This document shows positions 8,753 to 17,183 of a stretch of 62,625 nucleotides of DNA, in pieces; position 1 is the first letter of the stretch, and each line of letters starts with the position of its first letter. The notes below the pieces were generated by a model. The model ran no database searches, was not told the DNA's origin, and saw only the letters and a list, made by a program, of their open reading frames with translations. The DNA is from Occallatibacter sp. Lineage in GTDB: Bacteria; Acidobacteriota; Terriglobia; Terriglobales; Acidobacteriaceae. The translations under genes and the position numbers were made by a program. The stretch spans positions 1 through 62,625 of the forward strand of contig JARLFZ010000010.1 of assembly GCA_031296305.1 (NCBI GenBank), in the 5' to 3' direction.

Positions 8753-10378
8753 TCAGCCGCCGCTCTCGAGCCGTGCGCCGAGCTGCCGGATGACGCGATG
8801 GGCCGAGAGCGCCGCGCCCTCCTGCCAGCCCACGATGTGGCTGGTATGGTCGCCCGCAAAATAGATGCGCCGGTCGGGGGCCTGCAATGTGGCCAGGGTC
8901 TTCTGGTCGCCGAGGTTGAAGCTGATCCACGAACCAAGGTTCCAGGGGATCTGGCCCCAGCTAATGTAGACGGGCTTTGTAAGATCCTTGCCATGACCCG
9001 GATGCAGCAACTCAACCGACCGCCGCGACGCCTCGAGCTTGGCCTGCATGTTGGGCAGATGCCCGAATTTGTAACCATTCGCCGTGGTGGCCCGGTAGAC
9101 GGGTGGCATGGTGGCCAGCACATCGGCGAGCGGCGGCGAGCCGGGCCTGAACTCCATGGAGTAGCCGCCGACGAGAATGCCCTTCTCTGAGAACAGCCGC
9201 GCGCTGGGATACCAGACCAGATCGACCATCTGCTGGAGATAGGAGATGCCGCCGTAGATGTTGGCTTCCGTCTCCCAGAAGCGCGGCGCTTCCCAGGCGA
9301 CCTTGTAAGCGCAGTCGTATTCCACCTTGTCGAGCAGCGCGCGCATCGGCGGCCCGAAATCGGCATCGAGGGTGCGCGCCAAGGTAAGTGGCATGGCGCA
9401 AATGCAGTAGTCGGCGGCAATTGTCTCTTCGACACCGGAACTCGACTTGCAGGTGACCGTGACGCCCGCGTCTGACTGGCGGATGCGCGTCACTGCGGCG
9501 TCGTAACGGATCACGGAGTCGAGCCGCTGCGCAAAGGCCATAGGAATGCGATCCATGCCGCCGATGGGCTGGAACATGGTTGGCTGCCAGTCGATGGTCT
9601 CCTCAACCAGCATGCCGAATAGTAGATCGGCATCGAGAAGCTCACGCATCGCCAGTGGATCGTTGACCGCGGGCTCCGCGAGCTCTGCGCCCGGCGGAAT
9701 CTTGAAGCCCGAACGGTCAGTCCCGCGAAAGAGGAGATCGCGATTGAGGTCGCCGTATTGGCTCAAAAACTCAATCATGCGCTCGCGGTCGCCGTCGGTG
9801 AACTCTTCATCGAGCGCGCCCTTGCGCACACATTTGGCCAACAGCTCCGAGATGTGTCCGCGGGTGTCGTTGAAGACACGGCGCTCGGGCACGGCTACGC
9901 CGCCGTTCAGCTTGTCGGCTTGCATCAGCGCGCTGCGCGAGGAGTTCACCTCGACTTCAAGCGCGACACCGAGCTCGTGGCAGTAGCCGAGCATGGTGTG
10001 GTGCGTAGAGGGCAGGCGCGCGGGTCCAGCGTTGAAGTAGTGGCCCTCGTCAAACGTGCAGGTCTGGCGGGTGCCGTCGACGAAATCCACTTCGGTTCCG
10101 TTGCGGATGCTCCAGTTGCGGCCGCCGGGTCGCTGCCGCGCTTCGAGAATGGTGCACGACCACCCCGCTTTGCCCAACTCGTAGGCTGCCACCAGGCCTG
10201 CAATGCCTGCGCCGAGAATCACCACGCGCGTGCCTTTGCCGTCGACGAGTCGAAGAGGCTCGGTTTCGGCGGCTACGGGCACGGGCAGCAGGCCGAGTGA
10301 CTGCATCAGGACGAAGGCGGTGCCGTATCCGCCGGCCTGGCCGGCACGCATCAGAAACTGACGTCGGGTGAGGCTCAT
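8753..10378 (-). CDS. Tat-exported flavin-dependent amine oxidase
   Basis: This 541-residue protein opens with a Tat signal (TRRQFLMRAG, then a hydrophobic stretch to about residue 36). A classical FAD-binding Rossmann motif follows (VVILGAGIAGLVAAYELGKAG, residues 52-72) with EARQRPGGRNWS just after it. The C-terminal motif IYFAGDHTSHIVGWQEGAALSAHRV is the FAD-contact segment of the monoamine oxidase / L-amino-acid oxidase family. Family knowledge predicts oxidative deamination of an amine or amino acid, giving an imine and hydrogen peroxide, in the periplasm or at the envelope. The substrate cannot be read from sequence. The gene appears monocistronic. Confidence 0.9.
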   Translation of the reverse strand: MSLTRRQFLMRAGQAGGYGTAFVLMQSLGLLPVPVAAETEPLRLVDGKGTRVVILGAGIAGLVAAYELGKAGWSCTILEARQRPGGRNWSIRNGTEVDFVDGTRQTCTFDEGHYFNAGPARLPSTHHTMLGYCHELGVALEVEVNSSRSALMQADKLNGGVAVPERRVFNDTRGHISELLAKCVRKGALDEEFTDGDRERMIEFLSQYGDLNRDLLFRGTDRSGFKIPPGAELAEPAVNDPLAMRELLDADLLFGMLVEETIDWQPTMFQPIGGMDRIPMAFAQRLDSVIRYDAAVTRIRQSDAGVTVTCKSSSGVEETIAADYCICAMPLTLARTLDADFGPPMRALLDKVEYDCAYKVAWEAPRFWETEANIYGGISYLQQMVDLVWYPSARLFSEKGILVGGYSMEFRPGSPPLADVLATMPPVYRATTANGYKFGHLPNMQAKLEASRRSVELLHPGHGKDLTKPVYISWGQIPWNLGSWISFNLGDQKTLATLQAPDRRIYFAGDHTSHIVGWQEGAALSAHRVIRQLGARLESGG

Positions 10379-10601
10379 AGTCTTAGGCTTTCTTGCGCGG
10401 TTCGGGGAATCGATTGGGGAATCAGGGCCTGATGAAAGATTTATAGCAGCAATGCGCGGAGGTTGGATGGGAATTTTCGGGATCTGCGGCGTGGCTCAGG
10501 ATTTCGCCGCCATCGAGACAGAATTACGCGATTCGAATATGCGCTTGACGGCAGGCTATCCACCATTTCGCAGAAAACGAGAAAGAGTGGGGCACGCACG
10601 A

Positions 10602-10643
10602 ACGCGGACGGGGACGTCCGCATTACAGCCGGCCGGGAGGCCG
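10602..10643. repeat. Family-B double hairpin (copy 1), downstream of frr
   Basis: Two adjacent hairpins are present: GCGGAC...GTCCGC (10602-10619) and GCCGGCC-GGGA-GGCCGGC (10626-10643), linked by ATTACA. The second hairpin and linker resemble the 'acagCCGGTCTGGAGACCGG' units seen at 19932, 32922 and 57253. It lies 17 bases past the frr stop and may protect or end that transcript. Confidence 0.7.
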
Positions 10644-10660
10644 GCGGTACATCGGCCTCC

Positions 10661-11245
10661 TCAAACCTGCATCACTTCGGCTTCTTTTTTCTGCGAGAGC
10701 TCTTCCATGCGGCGGATCTCGCCGTCGGTCATCTTCTGGACTTCTTCGAGGGCGCGCTTCTCATCGTCCTCGCTGATCTTCTTTTCCTTGGCGAGCTTCT
10801 TGAGGGCGTCGTTGCCGTCGCGGCGCACGTTGCGGACTGCCGTGCGGTGCTCTTCGAGGACTTTATTGAGGTGCTTGCAGACATCGCGGCGGCGCTCCTC
10901 GGTCATGGGCGGGACGGGGATGCGAATGAGCTTGCCATCGGACTGGGGATTGAAGCCGAGATCGGCGGCCTGGATGGCCTTTTCAATCTCCTTGAGGATG
11001 CTGGGGTCCCAGGGCGAGATGGTGATGAGCTGCGGCTCGGGCGCCGACACCTGTGCCATCTGGTTGATGGGGGTGAGCGTGCCGTAGTAATCCACCTTGA
11101 CCTGGTCGAGCATGTGCACGCTGGCGCGGCCAGTGCGCGTGGAGGCCAGGTTGGCCTGGAATGCGGCGACCGCGTGGTCCATGCGCCGCTTGAGATCGCC
11201 GTAAAGGTCTTTGAGCGCCGGAATGCCGGCCATGAAAGCTGTCAT
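10661..11245 (-). CDS. frr: Ribosome recycling factor
   Basis: RRF works with EF-G to split post-termination ribosomes in the cytoplasm. The 194-residue product aligns along its length with the family: RMDHAVAAFQANLASTRTGRAS, VDYYGTLTPINQMA, the IRIPVPPMTEERRRDV loop, AVRNVRRDGNDALKKL and the closing KKEAEVMQV. I place the start at the ATG at 11245 because GAGGA lies nine bases upstream; the ATG at 11233 would give a 190-residue form nearer the usual ~185 residues but lacks a ribosome site. The usual neighbour pyrH is absent. Confidence 0.95.
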   Translation of the reverse strand: MTAFMAGIPALKDLYGDLKRRMDHAVAAFQANLASTRTGRASVHMLDQVKVDYYGTLTPINQMAQVSAPEPQLITISPWDPSILKEIEKAIQAADLGFNPQSDGKLIRIPVPPMTEERRRDVCKHLNKVLEEHRTAVRNVRRDGNDALKKLAKEKKISEDDEKRALEEVQKMTDGEIRRMEELSQKKEAEVMQV

Positions 11246-11368
11246 CGTAGATGGTCCTCGGTCTAGCGAATTCGCCAACGGTTATTCTACAACTCCGAGG
11301 GATGAAGGACTTATGGCTGGTGATCTTTGTGGCAGTCGACCGCTCGATGATTGAGTGGACTCTAGGCG

Positions 11369-11396
11369 TTGACATTGTGAGAATTTATGGTAAGCT
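11369..11396 (+). promoter_or_regulatory. Strong extended -10 promoter of a short leader or sRNA
   Basis: A perfect TTGACA (-35, 11369-11374) is followed after 16 bases by TAAGCT (-10, 11391-11396). TGG just before it forms an extended -10. Transcription should start near 11403, well upstream of the DUF3800 ATG at 11533. Confidence 0.6.
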
Positions 11397-11402
11397 GGAA
11401 GC

Positions 11403-11495
11403 TCGGACGGGTGCGCTGACCATTTCAGTGCTCAGAGCGGTTGCTCTCCCGGCCGACCTTTCTGGGGCCGTCACTGACGGCCCCTTTAGTTTTTT
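11403..11495 (+). ncRNA. Candidate ~93-nt small RNA or attenuating leader of the DUF3800 gene
   Basis: The stretch from the predicted start to an intrinsic terminator is compact and structured, with a GAGC-GGTT-GCTC hairpin and GC-rich segments. It does not resemble 6S, 4.5S/SRP, tmRNA or a tRNA. Because the terminator ends 37 bases before the DUF3800 ATG, it could be an independent sRNA or a conditional terminator controlling that gene. CCGGCCG (about 11448) could compete for pairing with GGGGCCG of the terminator stem, which would suit attenuation. This is inference from sequence only. Confidence 0.45.
11464..11495 (+). terminator. Intrinsic terminator ahead of the DUF3800 gene
   Basis: GGGGCCGTCA and TGACGGCCCC form a perfect inverted repeat of ten bases per arm, followed by TTTAGTTTTTT. 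It is one of the clearest rho-independent terminators in the window. Confidence 0.85.
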
Positions 11496-11532
11496 GATCA
11501 AAGACCAATTGCAACGAGAGATTGAAGGATTC

Positions 11533-12234
11533 ATGTACCTCTTATATCTTGACGAGTCCGGCTCAGTTGCTGACGCCGATCAGCGCCATTTCGTTCTCGC
11601 CGGTTTGAGCGTGTTTGAACGCTCAACTCATTGGATCGAGCAGGAATTAAATCAAATAGCTTTGCGGTTCGCTCCTGACCCTAACTGCCCGTACGATGTC
11701 GAGCTGCATGCCTCACCGATGCGCAATGGGAGGAGCGGATGGAGATCCCATTCAGTTCCTTCACGTCTTCAGGCGATCCGAGATGGGCTTGAAGTGGTCC
11801 GTCGCCACCACCCACGAGATGTTCGTCTATTTGCCGCGGCGCTAAATAAGCAGAATTTCTCCGGACAGGATATTGCGCATGAAGCATTCACGCAGGTCTG
11901 CAGCCGTTTTGATTTGTTCTTAATGCGTCTTTACCAGGGAAAGGGTGACAAGCAACGCGGCATGATTATCTTTGACAAGTCGAACACAGAGGCACGTATC
12001 CAAGCGCTTGCAAGGGACTTCAAATATTCGGGCCACCAGTACGGAATGATCCGTAACTATGCGGAAGTTCCAGCTTTTCTGGACTCGAAAGCCTCAAGAC
12101 TCATTCAATTGGCAGACTTGGTGGCGTTCGCAGTCTTTAGACACTACGAGCACAATGATTCTCAGTTCTTTGAGATTATCGAAAAATGCTTTGACTCTGA
12201 CGGCGGGGTAGTGCACGGTCTCTATCACCGTTAG
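11533..12234 (+). CDS. DUF3800 domain-containing protein
   Basis: The 233-residue protein begins MYLLYLDESGSVADADQRHFVLAGLSV, the hallmark N-terminus of DUF3800 with its acidic YLDESG motif. It has a mid-region strand MIIFDKS and the late LIQLADLVAFAVFRHYE motif with a conserved Asp. The family is thought to adopt an RNase H-like fold and is often found in mobile or defence-associated settings; no activity is established to my knowledge. GAAGGA precedes the ATG at close spacing. It converges with lipA, ending six bases from the lipA stop. Codon composition looks less GC-rich than the flanking genes, which fits acquisition by transfer. Confidence 0.88.
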   Translation: MYLLYLDESGSVADADQRHFVLAGLSVFERSTHWIEQELNQIALRFAPDPNCPYDVELHASPMRNGRSGWRSHSVPSRLQAIRDGLEVVRRHHPRDVRLFAAALNKQNFSGQDIAHEAFTQVCSRFDLFLMRLYQGKGDKQRGMIIFDKSNTEARIQALARDFKYSGHQYGMIRNYAEVPAFLDSKASRLIQLADLVAFAVFRHYEHNDSQFFEIIEKCFDSDGGVVHGLYHR

Positions 12235-12239
12235 TCCCC

Positions 12240-13151
12240 TTACGAAATGGTCGCCGTACTTGTGACGGTTGCCGCCTGTTCGTGCGCGTGGTAGCTCGAG
12301 CGGACCAGCGGGCCGGATTCTACGTGGCGGAAGCCCATTTTGAGCACTTCGGATTTTAGTTCGGCGAACTCGCGGGGGGTGTAGAGGCGCTTCATGGGGA
12401 GATGATCGCGCGAGGGGCGCAGATACTGGCCGATGGTGAGGATGTCGCAGCCGACTGCGGCTAGATCGCGGAAGACTTCGAGGAGTTCGTGGGTTTCTTC
12501 GCCGAGGCCGACCATCACGCCGGACTTGGTGACGCCTTCGGGCCGCAACTCTTTCGCGTAGCGCAACAATTCAAGGGAGCGCTCGTAGCGCGCGCCGGAG
12601 CGGGCCACGCGATAAAGGCGCGGGACGGACTCGGTGTTGTGGTTGAGCACATCGGGCCGGGCGTCCACGACCGTGCGAATGGCATCGCGGTCGCCCTGGA
12701 AGTCGGGGATGAGAACTTCTACGCGGCAGCCGGGGGCCTGGCGGCGAATCTCGTCGATGACCATGGCGAAGACGCGCGCGCCACCCAGCAGATCGTCGTC
12801 GCGGTTGACGCTGGTGACCACTGCATGGAGCAGCCCTAACTGGGCGACCGCCTCCGCGATCCGGCGCGGCTCGTCAAAATCGATGGGCTCGGGACGGCCC
12901 TTGGGGACGGCGCAAAATCCGCAGCGGCGCGTGCAGAGGTTGCCGAGCATCATGAAGGTGGCGGTTTTGTGGTGCCAGCACTCGCCGATGTTGGGGCACT
13001 GCGCGCTTTCGCATACCGTGTGCAGGCCGAGCGATCGGGCCAGGCGCTTGAGGGAGTGATAATTTTCGCCCACGGGGGCGCGGGCCTTGAGCCAGTCCGG
13101 CTTGGGGGCGGGGGTGCGGCGCGCGGGCTCGATTTGGACTAGGTCCATCAC
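12240..13151 (-). CDS. lipA: Lipoyl synthase (radical SAM)
   Basis: LipA inserts two sulfurs into octanoyl-carrier proteins to make lipoyl cofactors, as needed by the glycine cleavage H protein and 2-oxoacid dehydrogenases. Both [4Fe-4S] sites are visible: the auxiliary cluster cysteines C47, C52 and C58 ([12 protein letters not shown]) and the radical-SAM CX3CX2C at C73, C77, C80 (CTRRCGFC). The C-terminal RSSYHA motif, which supplies the serine ligand to the auxiliary cluster, is intact. The 303-residue length is normal. It stands alone; lipB is not in the window. Its supply of sulfur clusters presumably depends on the suf operon at 31-37 kb. Confidence 0.97.
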   Translation of the reverse strand: MMDLVQIEPARRTPAPKPDWLKARAPVGENYHSLKRLARSLGLHTVCESAQCPNIGECWHHKTATFMMLGNLCTRRCGFCAVPKGRPEPIDFDEPRRIAEAVAQLGLLHAVVTSVNRDDDLLGGARVFAMVIDEIRRQAPGCRVEVLIPDFQGDRDAIRTVVDARPDVLNHNTESVPRLYRVARSGARYERSLELLRYAKELRPEGVTKSGVMVGLGEETHELLEVFRDLAAVGCDILTIGQYLRPSRDHLPMKRLYTPREFAELKSEVLKMGFRHVESGPLVRSSYHAHEQAATVTSTATIS

Positions 13152-13268
13152 GCTTTTATTGTAGCGGGGGCGAGAAGAGCAGGGAACGAGGGAACAAGAA
13201 AGCAGGAATTAAGGGAGCGAGATGGGAGGCGGTGTGGCGCAATGCTCTGAGGCGATGGAAAAGACGTT

Positions 13269-13390
13269 CCTCAGGGGTTAAACAGGCTGCGGAAAAGTCC
13301 GAAGATCGCGAAAGACCTCCCGCAGGGGCTAAAGCCCCACATTGATTTTGCGTAACTTGCGGCGCGAGTAAACTCGCGCCCTGATACAAA
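13269..13390 (+). repeat. Family-A palindromic element, nested at a truncated copy (copy A1)
   Basis: A broken left half (CCTCAGGGGTTAAA, 13269-13282) runs directly into a second element starting CAGGCTGCGGAAAAGTCCGAAG, in two consecutive stretches from 13283. The second element continues with the hairpins GGGGCTAAAGCCCC (13325-13338) and GGCGCGAGTAAACTCGCGCC (13361-13380), then the tail CTGATACAAA. Confidence 0.85.
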
Positions 13391-13481
13391 GCACGATTTA
13401 TGCAACCAGATCGAGGTTGGATCGACGCGTAGCTTCAGTGAAAAACGTTTGGCATTGTAGCCAGAATGTAGGGCGCTGACG

Positions 13482-13549
13482 AAAAGCAACCGCAGGTCCT
13501 CGACTCCGTTGGGAGCATGGAATGCTCCCAACTTCGCTCAGGATGACAA
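13482..13549 (+). repeat. Family-C palindromic repeat (copy 2)
   Basis: The arms AAAAGCAACCGCAGGTCCT and CGCTCAGGATGACAAA enclose a core GGGAGCAT-GGA-ATGCTCCC. The arms match copy 1 while the core is a different palindrome, so the core turns over independently of the arms. Confidence 0.8.
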
Positions 13550-13582
13550 ATTCATTTTGATGCGAACTTCTGACTCAGCACA

Positions 13583-13984
13583 TTAGTGCAGGTTCTTGCG
13601 CACGTCGGTGCGGACGAGGTAGAGGAAGAAGACCAGGTTCAGCAGGCCCTGCACCAGGGAGGCGGCAATGTGCTGCGTGGTGAACGACCATAGGAACCAG
13701 CCTGCCAGCAGCGCGACCGCAGCCAGAGTGAGCGCCCAGGCCCAGCGCAGCAGGAGCAGCATGCCGAGTCCTGCTGCGACAAACAGGGCGGGAAAGATCA
13801 AATAGAGAGCTCCGACGCGGCCCTGGACGACGTAGACTACGGCGACCACGGCGAGCAGGATCATGTAAGCGCTCATCGCCATGAGGCCGGGAAGCTTCAA
13901 CAGCTTGGCGGGCTCGGAGTTCGCCTTGACGGGCGGCCCGGGCAGGCCGGTTGCGGGCGGATGCGAATTGGCGTCAATACTCAT
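13583..13984 (-). CDS. Hypothetical four-helix membrane protein, 133 aa
   Basis: After a Pro-rich N-terminal 30 residues the protein has about four predicted transmembrane helices: MAMSAYMILLAVVAVVYVV, ALYLIFPALFVAAGLGMLLLL, ALTLAAVALLAGWFLW and LVQGLLNLVFFLYLV. It ends in a short basic tail. No family was recognised. The cytochrome c gene lies 18 bases upstream on the same strand, so the two are probably one operon. Confidence 0.7.
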   Translation of the reverse strand: MSIDANSHPPATGLPGPPVKANSEPAKLLKLPGLMAMSAYMILLAVVAVVYVVQGRVGALYLIFPALFVAAGLGMLLLLRWAWALTLAAVALLAGWFLWSFTTQHIAASLVQGLLNLVFFLYLVRTDVRKNLH

Positions 13985-14002
13985 CGTGTTTGCAGGTGGG
14001 AC

Positions 14003-14356
14003 TCATAGTGTGTGCAGGTAGGCGAGGAGATCGCTGAGTTGGTCGTCGGTGAGTGCTGTGGCGGGCATGTCACCGCGCCCGTGCAGGGTGACTGCTGTTA
14101 GGCGCTCGTCGGTGGGCGGCGCGCCGGAGGGCATGGCTTTGAGTTTCGTGAGCGCTTGCAGGCCCGGCCCATGCAGGGAATGCGTCGATGTGGGATAGTG
14201 GCAACGCGCGCATTTGGCCTGGTAGACCGCGGCGCCGCGTGCCTCCTGCGGTGTCCATTCGGAAGACGGCTTCGACGGCGGCAGTTGACGGCAGCCGGCC
14301 ATACCGAGGGCGGCGGCGGAGATGGCAAAAACCATAAAAGAATTGCGCAAGAACAT
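14003..14356 (-). CDS. Lipoprotein cytochrome c (monoheme)
   Basis: A 117-residue protein with a lipoprotein signal ending in a MAGC lipobox (Cys22). It has one heme-binding CARCH motif (residues 49-53) and a later methionine in a GRGDMPATALTDDQLSDLLAYL context, typical of class I cytochromes c with His/Met ligands. It probably carries electrons at the outer face of a membrane. The start at 14356 has GGGAGG just upstream; translation further upstream in this frame is Arg/His-rich and looks non-coding. It is followed by a small membrane-protein gene on the same strand. The redox partner is not evident here. Confidence 0.88.
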   Translation of the reverse strand: MFLRNSFMVFAISAAALGMAGCRQLPPSKPSSEWTPQEARGAAVYQAKCARCHYPTSTHSLHGPGLQALTKLKAMPSGAPPTDERLTAVTLHGRGDMPATALTDDQLSDLLAYLHTL

Positions 14357-14421
14357 TTGCCTCCCATGATACCGCGCATGGAGTGGCTCAGGATGTGCAA
14401 TTGCGGCGCGCGCGTGGCTGC

Positions 14422-16152
14422 TCACTCCGCGGCGGCAATGGCTTCGGCGATGCGGTCGATGGCTTGCTGCTCGGTGTCGCTGCCGGGGAGGTGATTGTTG
14501 ACCAGGATCGAGAAGGCCACCACGCGCCCGCTGGCCGCTGTCACGTAGCCGGAGAGCGCGTTTGCCTCGTCCAACGTGCCGGTCTTGGCCCACATTCTGC
14601 CTTTGAACGGAGCGTTCTTGAAGCGATTGTCGAGCGTGCCGTCTACGCCGGCGATGGGCAGCGTGTCGCGCCAGGCCGCTCCCCACGGCTGATGCGACGC
14701 GTACGCCAGCAGGCGCGTGAAGGCGCGCGGAGAAATCTTGTCCTTGGCGCTCAAACCGGAGCCGTCGTAGAAAAAGAAATCGTTGTCGTCGATACCAGCG
14801 TCGACCAGGAACTGCCGAACCACGCGCGTGCCTTCTTCAAAGCTGCCGTCGCTGCCGAACGTCTTGCCGAGCAGGCGGAGCAGTATCTCGGCGTGCAGGT
14901 TCTGGCTGGTCTTGTTGATGACTTTGATGTCCTGGGCCACGGGCACGGAGATGCGCGCGGCGAGCACGCGCCGGCCCTCGGGAGCGCCGGCAATCGTGGC
15001 GAGTTGAACGGGCGCCAGCTTCAGCGGTTTCTCGCGCTCTTCGGCAAAATCGCCCGTGCCCGTTGCATACTTGTGGCGCGATTCGGGATCTCCGCTGACC
15101 TTGATGCCGCGGCGCAGAAGGGCTAGCTTGAATGCGTCGGCGGTGAACTCCGCGGGGTCTTCGACGGCCATGGAAACGTGCAGGCCGCTGGCGGGCACCG
15201 TGCCCCAGGTGCGCACCAACGTCAAGCCGGGGCGGCGTTCCAGGCCGGGTTGGGCGGTTTCGCCGGCCGCGGCGGGCTTCATGCTGTTGTCCACTGTAAA
15301 GTAGTCGACGTCGGGAACCCACTCGGCCTGCGTGTGGCCGCTGCCGGCAGGATGCTCGATGACGTTCAACTCGTCGGTATTTTCGTTGAAGGTGAGAGCG
15401 GAGACCGGTGCGCCGTAGCTCCACTGCAAGTCGTCCCAGGCCCAGCCCTGCCCCCAGGGCTCGTCGAGAAAGTAGGTGTCGTCGCCTACCACCGCGCCTT
15501 CTACGGTGCGCACACCGGATTGCTCCACCTGCTCCGCAAGCAAATCGAGCGGGGTCATCACCTTGAGGGCGCGCGCGGTCTCTGCGGCTTCCTGGGGCGA
15601 GACATCGCTGGTCTGAGCAGCACTCGCCGGAGTTGCGGCCGGCGGAGCGGTCTGCGCTGGCCCCGTGCTGGCAGCGTTATCCGGCGGTGCCGTTGGGGCG
15701 GTGCCGGGCTCCACATAGGGATAGGCGCGGGCGCTGATGGTGGGATCGCCCACGCCCATCACGACGATGTCGCCGTGCAGAGTGCCCCCCGCGTCCACAT
15801 CGCCATTGGCCAACACGAACGTGGTCCAGGTGAGGGTTTCCACGGGCAGCAGGGCGAAGGCGGCCGCGGTGGTGGTGAGCTTGGCGTTGGAGGCGGGCGT
15901 AAATAACTGCGCGTCGTTCAAACCGTAGAGCGGCTGGCCGTCGAGCGTGGTTACGCTGATGCCGAATTGCGCGTGGCTGAGCGCGGGGTCGGCGAGAATG
16001 GTGCGAACGCGGTCGGCGAGCGGACCGGTGGTCGGCACCGGGCGCAGCGGCGGATGAGATGCGCGGTGCGCGGGCGCTTGGGCGTGCAGGCCTAAAACGA
16101 AAACCAAGAGGCTGCTTAACGCAGTTGCGGGGATGCGCCCAAAAATCGTCAT
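14422..16152 (-). CDS. dacB: D-alanyl-D-alanine carboxypeptidase/endopeptidase, PBP4 type (peptidase S13)
   Basis: This enzyme trims and cleaves peptidoglycan cross-links in the periplasm. The 576-residue product has a signal peptide ([16 protein letters not shown]), the active-site SxxK motif (S88-N-A-K91 in [11 protein letters not shown]), the second motif region [18 protein letters not shown] and the KTG triad in [11 protein letters not shown] near residue 530. An Ala/Pro/Thr-rich low-complexity segment (about residues 150-200) interrupts the region after the first motif. The family-typical [32 protein letters not shown] block is present. I prefer the ATG at 16152; a GTG seven codons earlier is possible. 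In the second motif many relatives have Asn where this one reads AKD. Confidence 0.93.
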   Translation of the reverse strand: MTIFGRIPATALSSLLVFVLGLHAQAPAHRASHPPLRPVPTTGPLADRVRTILADPALSHAQFGISVTTLDGQPLYGLNDAQLFTPASNAKLTTTAAAFALLPVETLTWTTFVLANGDVDAGGTLHGDIVVMGVGDPTISARAYPYVEPGTAPTAPPDNAASTGPAQTAPPAATPASAAQTSDVSPQEAAETARALKVMTPLDLLAEQVEQSGVRTVEGAVVGDDTYFLDEPWGQGWAWDDLQWSYGAPVSALTFNENTDELNVIEHPAGSGHTQAEWVPDVDYFTVDNSMKPAAAGETAQPGLERRPGLTLVRTWGTVPASGLHVSMAVEDPAEFTADAFKLALLRRGIKVSGDPESRHKYATGTGDFAEEREKPLKLAPVQLATIAGAPEGRRVLAARISVPVAQDIKVINKTSQNLHAEILLRLLGKTFGSDGSFEEGTRVVRQFLVDAGIDDNDFFFYDGSGLSAKDKISPRAFTRLLAYASHQPWGAAWRDTLPIAGVDGTLDNRFKNAPFKGRMWAKTGTLDEANALSGYVTAASGRVVAFSILVNNHLPGSDTEQQAIDRIAEAIAAAE

Positions 16153-16250
16153 GCCCGGAGTGTAGCAAAACACGGCGGGTGCCTCATCCTAAACGCGCAG
16201 TTTGCGTTTGGGGTGGGAAGGTCGCGGCGTACCATCGAAAATGAGAAGCG

Positions 16251-17180
16251 ATGCGAAACCTGGCACATTGGCGGCTGCGCACGCGCACCCTTGAACTGGG
16301 GCGGCGCACGCTTGTGATGGGCGTGGTGAATATTACGCCCGACTCTTTTTCCGACGGCGGTTCCTTTCTCGATCCTGAAGCGGCACTGATCCGCTGCATG
16401 CAATGCCTCGATGAGGGTGCGGACATTCTCGATCTGGGCGCGGAGAGCACGCGGCCGGGTTCGCGAGCGGGCGGCGAAGATGTTCTCGTCCATGCCGAGG
16501 AGGAGCAGGCGCGGCTGCTGCCTGTTCTTGAGGGAGTGTTGAAGGCGTTGCCGCACGCAGTGGTCTCAGTCGACACGTACAAGGCGGCCACGGCGCGCGC
16601 GGCGCTCAAGGCGGGCGCGGAGATCGTTAATGACGTGAGCGGCTTCAAGTGGGATCCTGGCGTCGCGGAGGTTTGTGCGGAGTACGGCGCAGGTGTGGTG
16701 CTGTCGCACACGCGCGGACGGCCCGAGGCGTGGCGCGGGCAGCCGCAACTCGACCCCGATGCGCTGCTGGCCACAGTGAGTGACGGATTGGCTGCAAGCC
16801 TCGCCGCGGCGCAGGCGGCCGGAATCGCGCCGGAGCAGATTGTCCTCGATCCCGGATATGGATTTGGCAAGCGGTTGAGCGAGAATTACGTGCTGCTCAA
16901 CCGTCAGGCCGAACTCCTCTCGCTCGGCAGGCCGCTGCTCGCGGGCGTGAGCCGCAAATCGTTTCTCGGTCATACGCTGGCGCCGCTCTTCGACGGCCAG
17001 GATGCGCCGGGCGATGCGCGCGAGAACGCGAGCCTGGCAGCGATGACGGCGGCGGTTCTACACGGCGCGTCGATCGTGCGCGTGCATGCGGTGCGGCCTG
17101 CGGTCGAGGCGGCGCGTATCGCGGACGCCATTCATGCGGGCGGCTTGGCAATTCAGGACGCGCCCGCCACCAAGAAGTAG
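16251..17180 (+). CDS. folP: Dihydropteroate synthase
   Basis: DHPS joins p-aminobenzoate to the pterin pyrophosphate in folate synthesis and is the target of sulfonamides. The 309-residue product has the pterin-site motif VMGVVNITPDSFSDGGSF, the DLGAESTRPGSRAG loop, SVDTYKAATARAALKAGAEIVNDVSGF, DPGYGFGK and GVSRKSFLG, ending with IVRVHAV as usual. The common MHMRG segment is replaced by LSHTRGRPEAW. It is divergent from dacB and ends four bases before the convergent fucosidase-like gene. glmM, a frequent neighbour, is absent. Confidence 0.96.
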   Translation: MRNLAHWRLRTRTLELGRRTLVMGVVNITPDSFSDGGSFLDPEAALIRCMQCLDEGADILDLGAESTRPGSRAGGEDVLVHAEEEQARLLPVLEGVLKALPHAVVSVDTYKAATARAALKAGAEIVNDVSGFKWDPGVAEVCAEYGAGVVLSHTRGRPEAWRGQPQLDPDALLATVSDGLAASLAAAQAAGIAPEQIVLDPGYGFGKRLSENYVLLNRQAELLSLGRPLLAGVSRKSFLGHTLAPLFDGQDAPGDARENASLAAMTAAVLHGASIVRVHAVRPAVEAARIADAIHAGGLAIQDAPATKK

Positions 17181-17183
17181 CCC

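Larger units (their letters stand above)
13152..13582. other. Gene-free interval filled with palindromic repeats
   Basis: About 430 bases without a credible gene. It contains a truncated family-A hairpin fused to a second family-A element and then a family-C element, listed separately. Minus-strand frames at 13156-13531 read straight through these repeats and are rejected. Confidence 0.75.
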
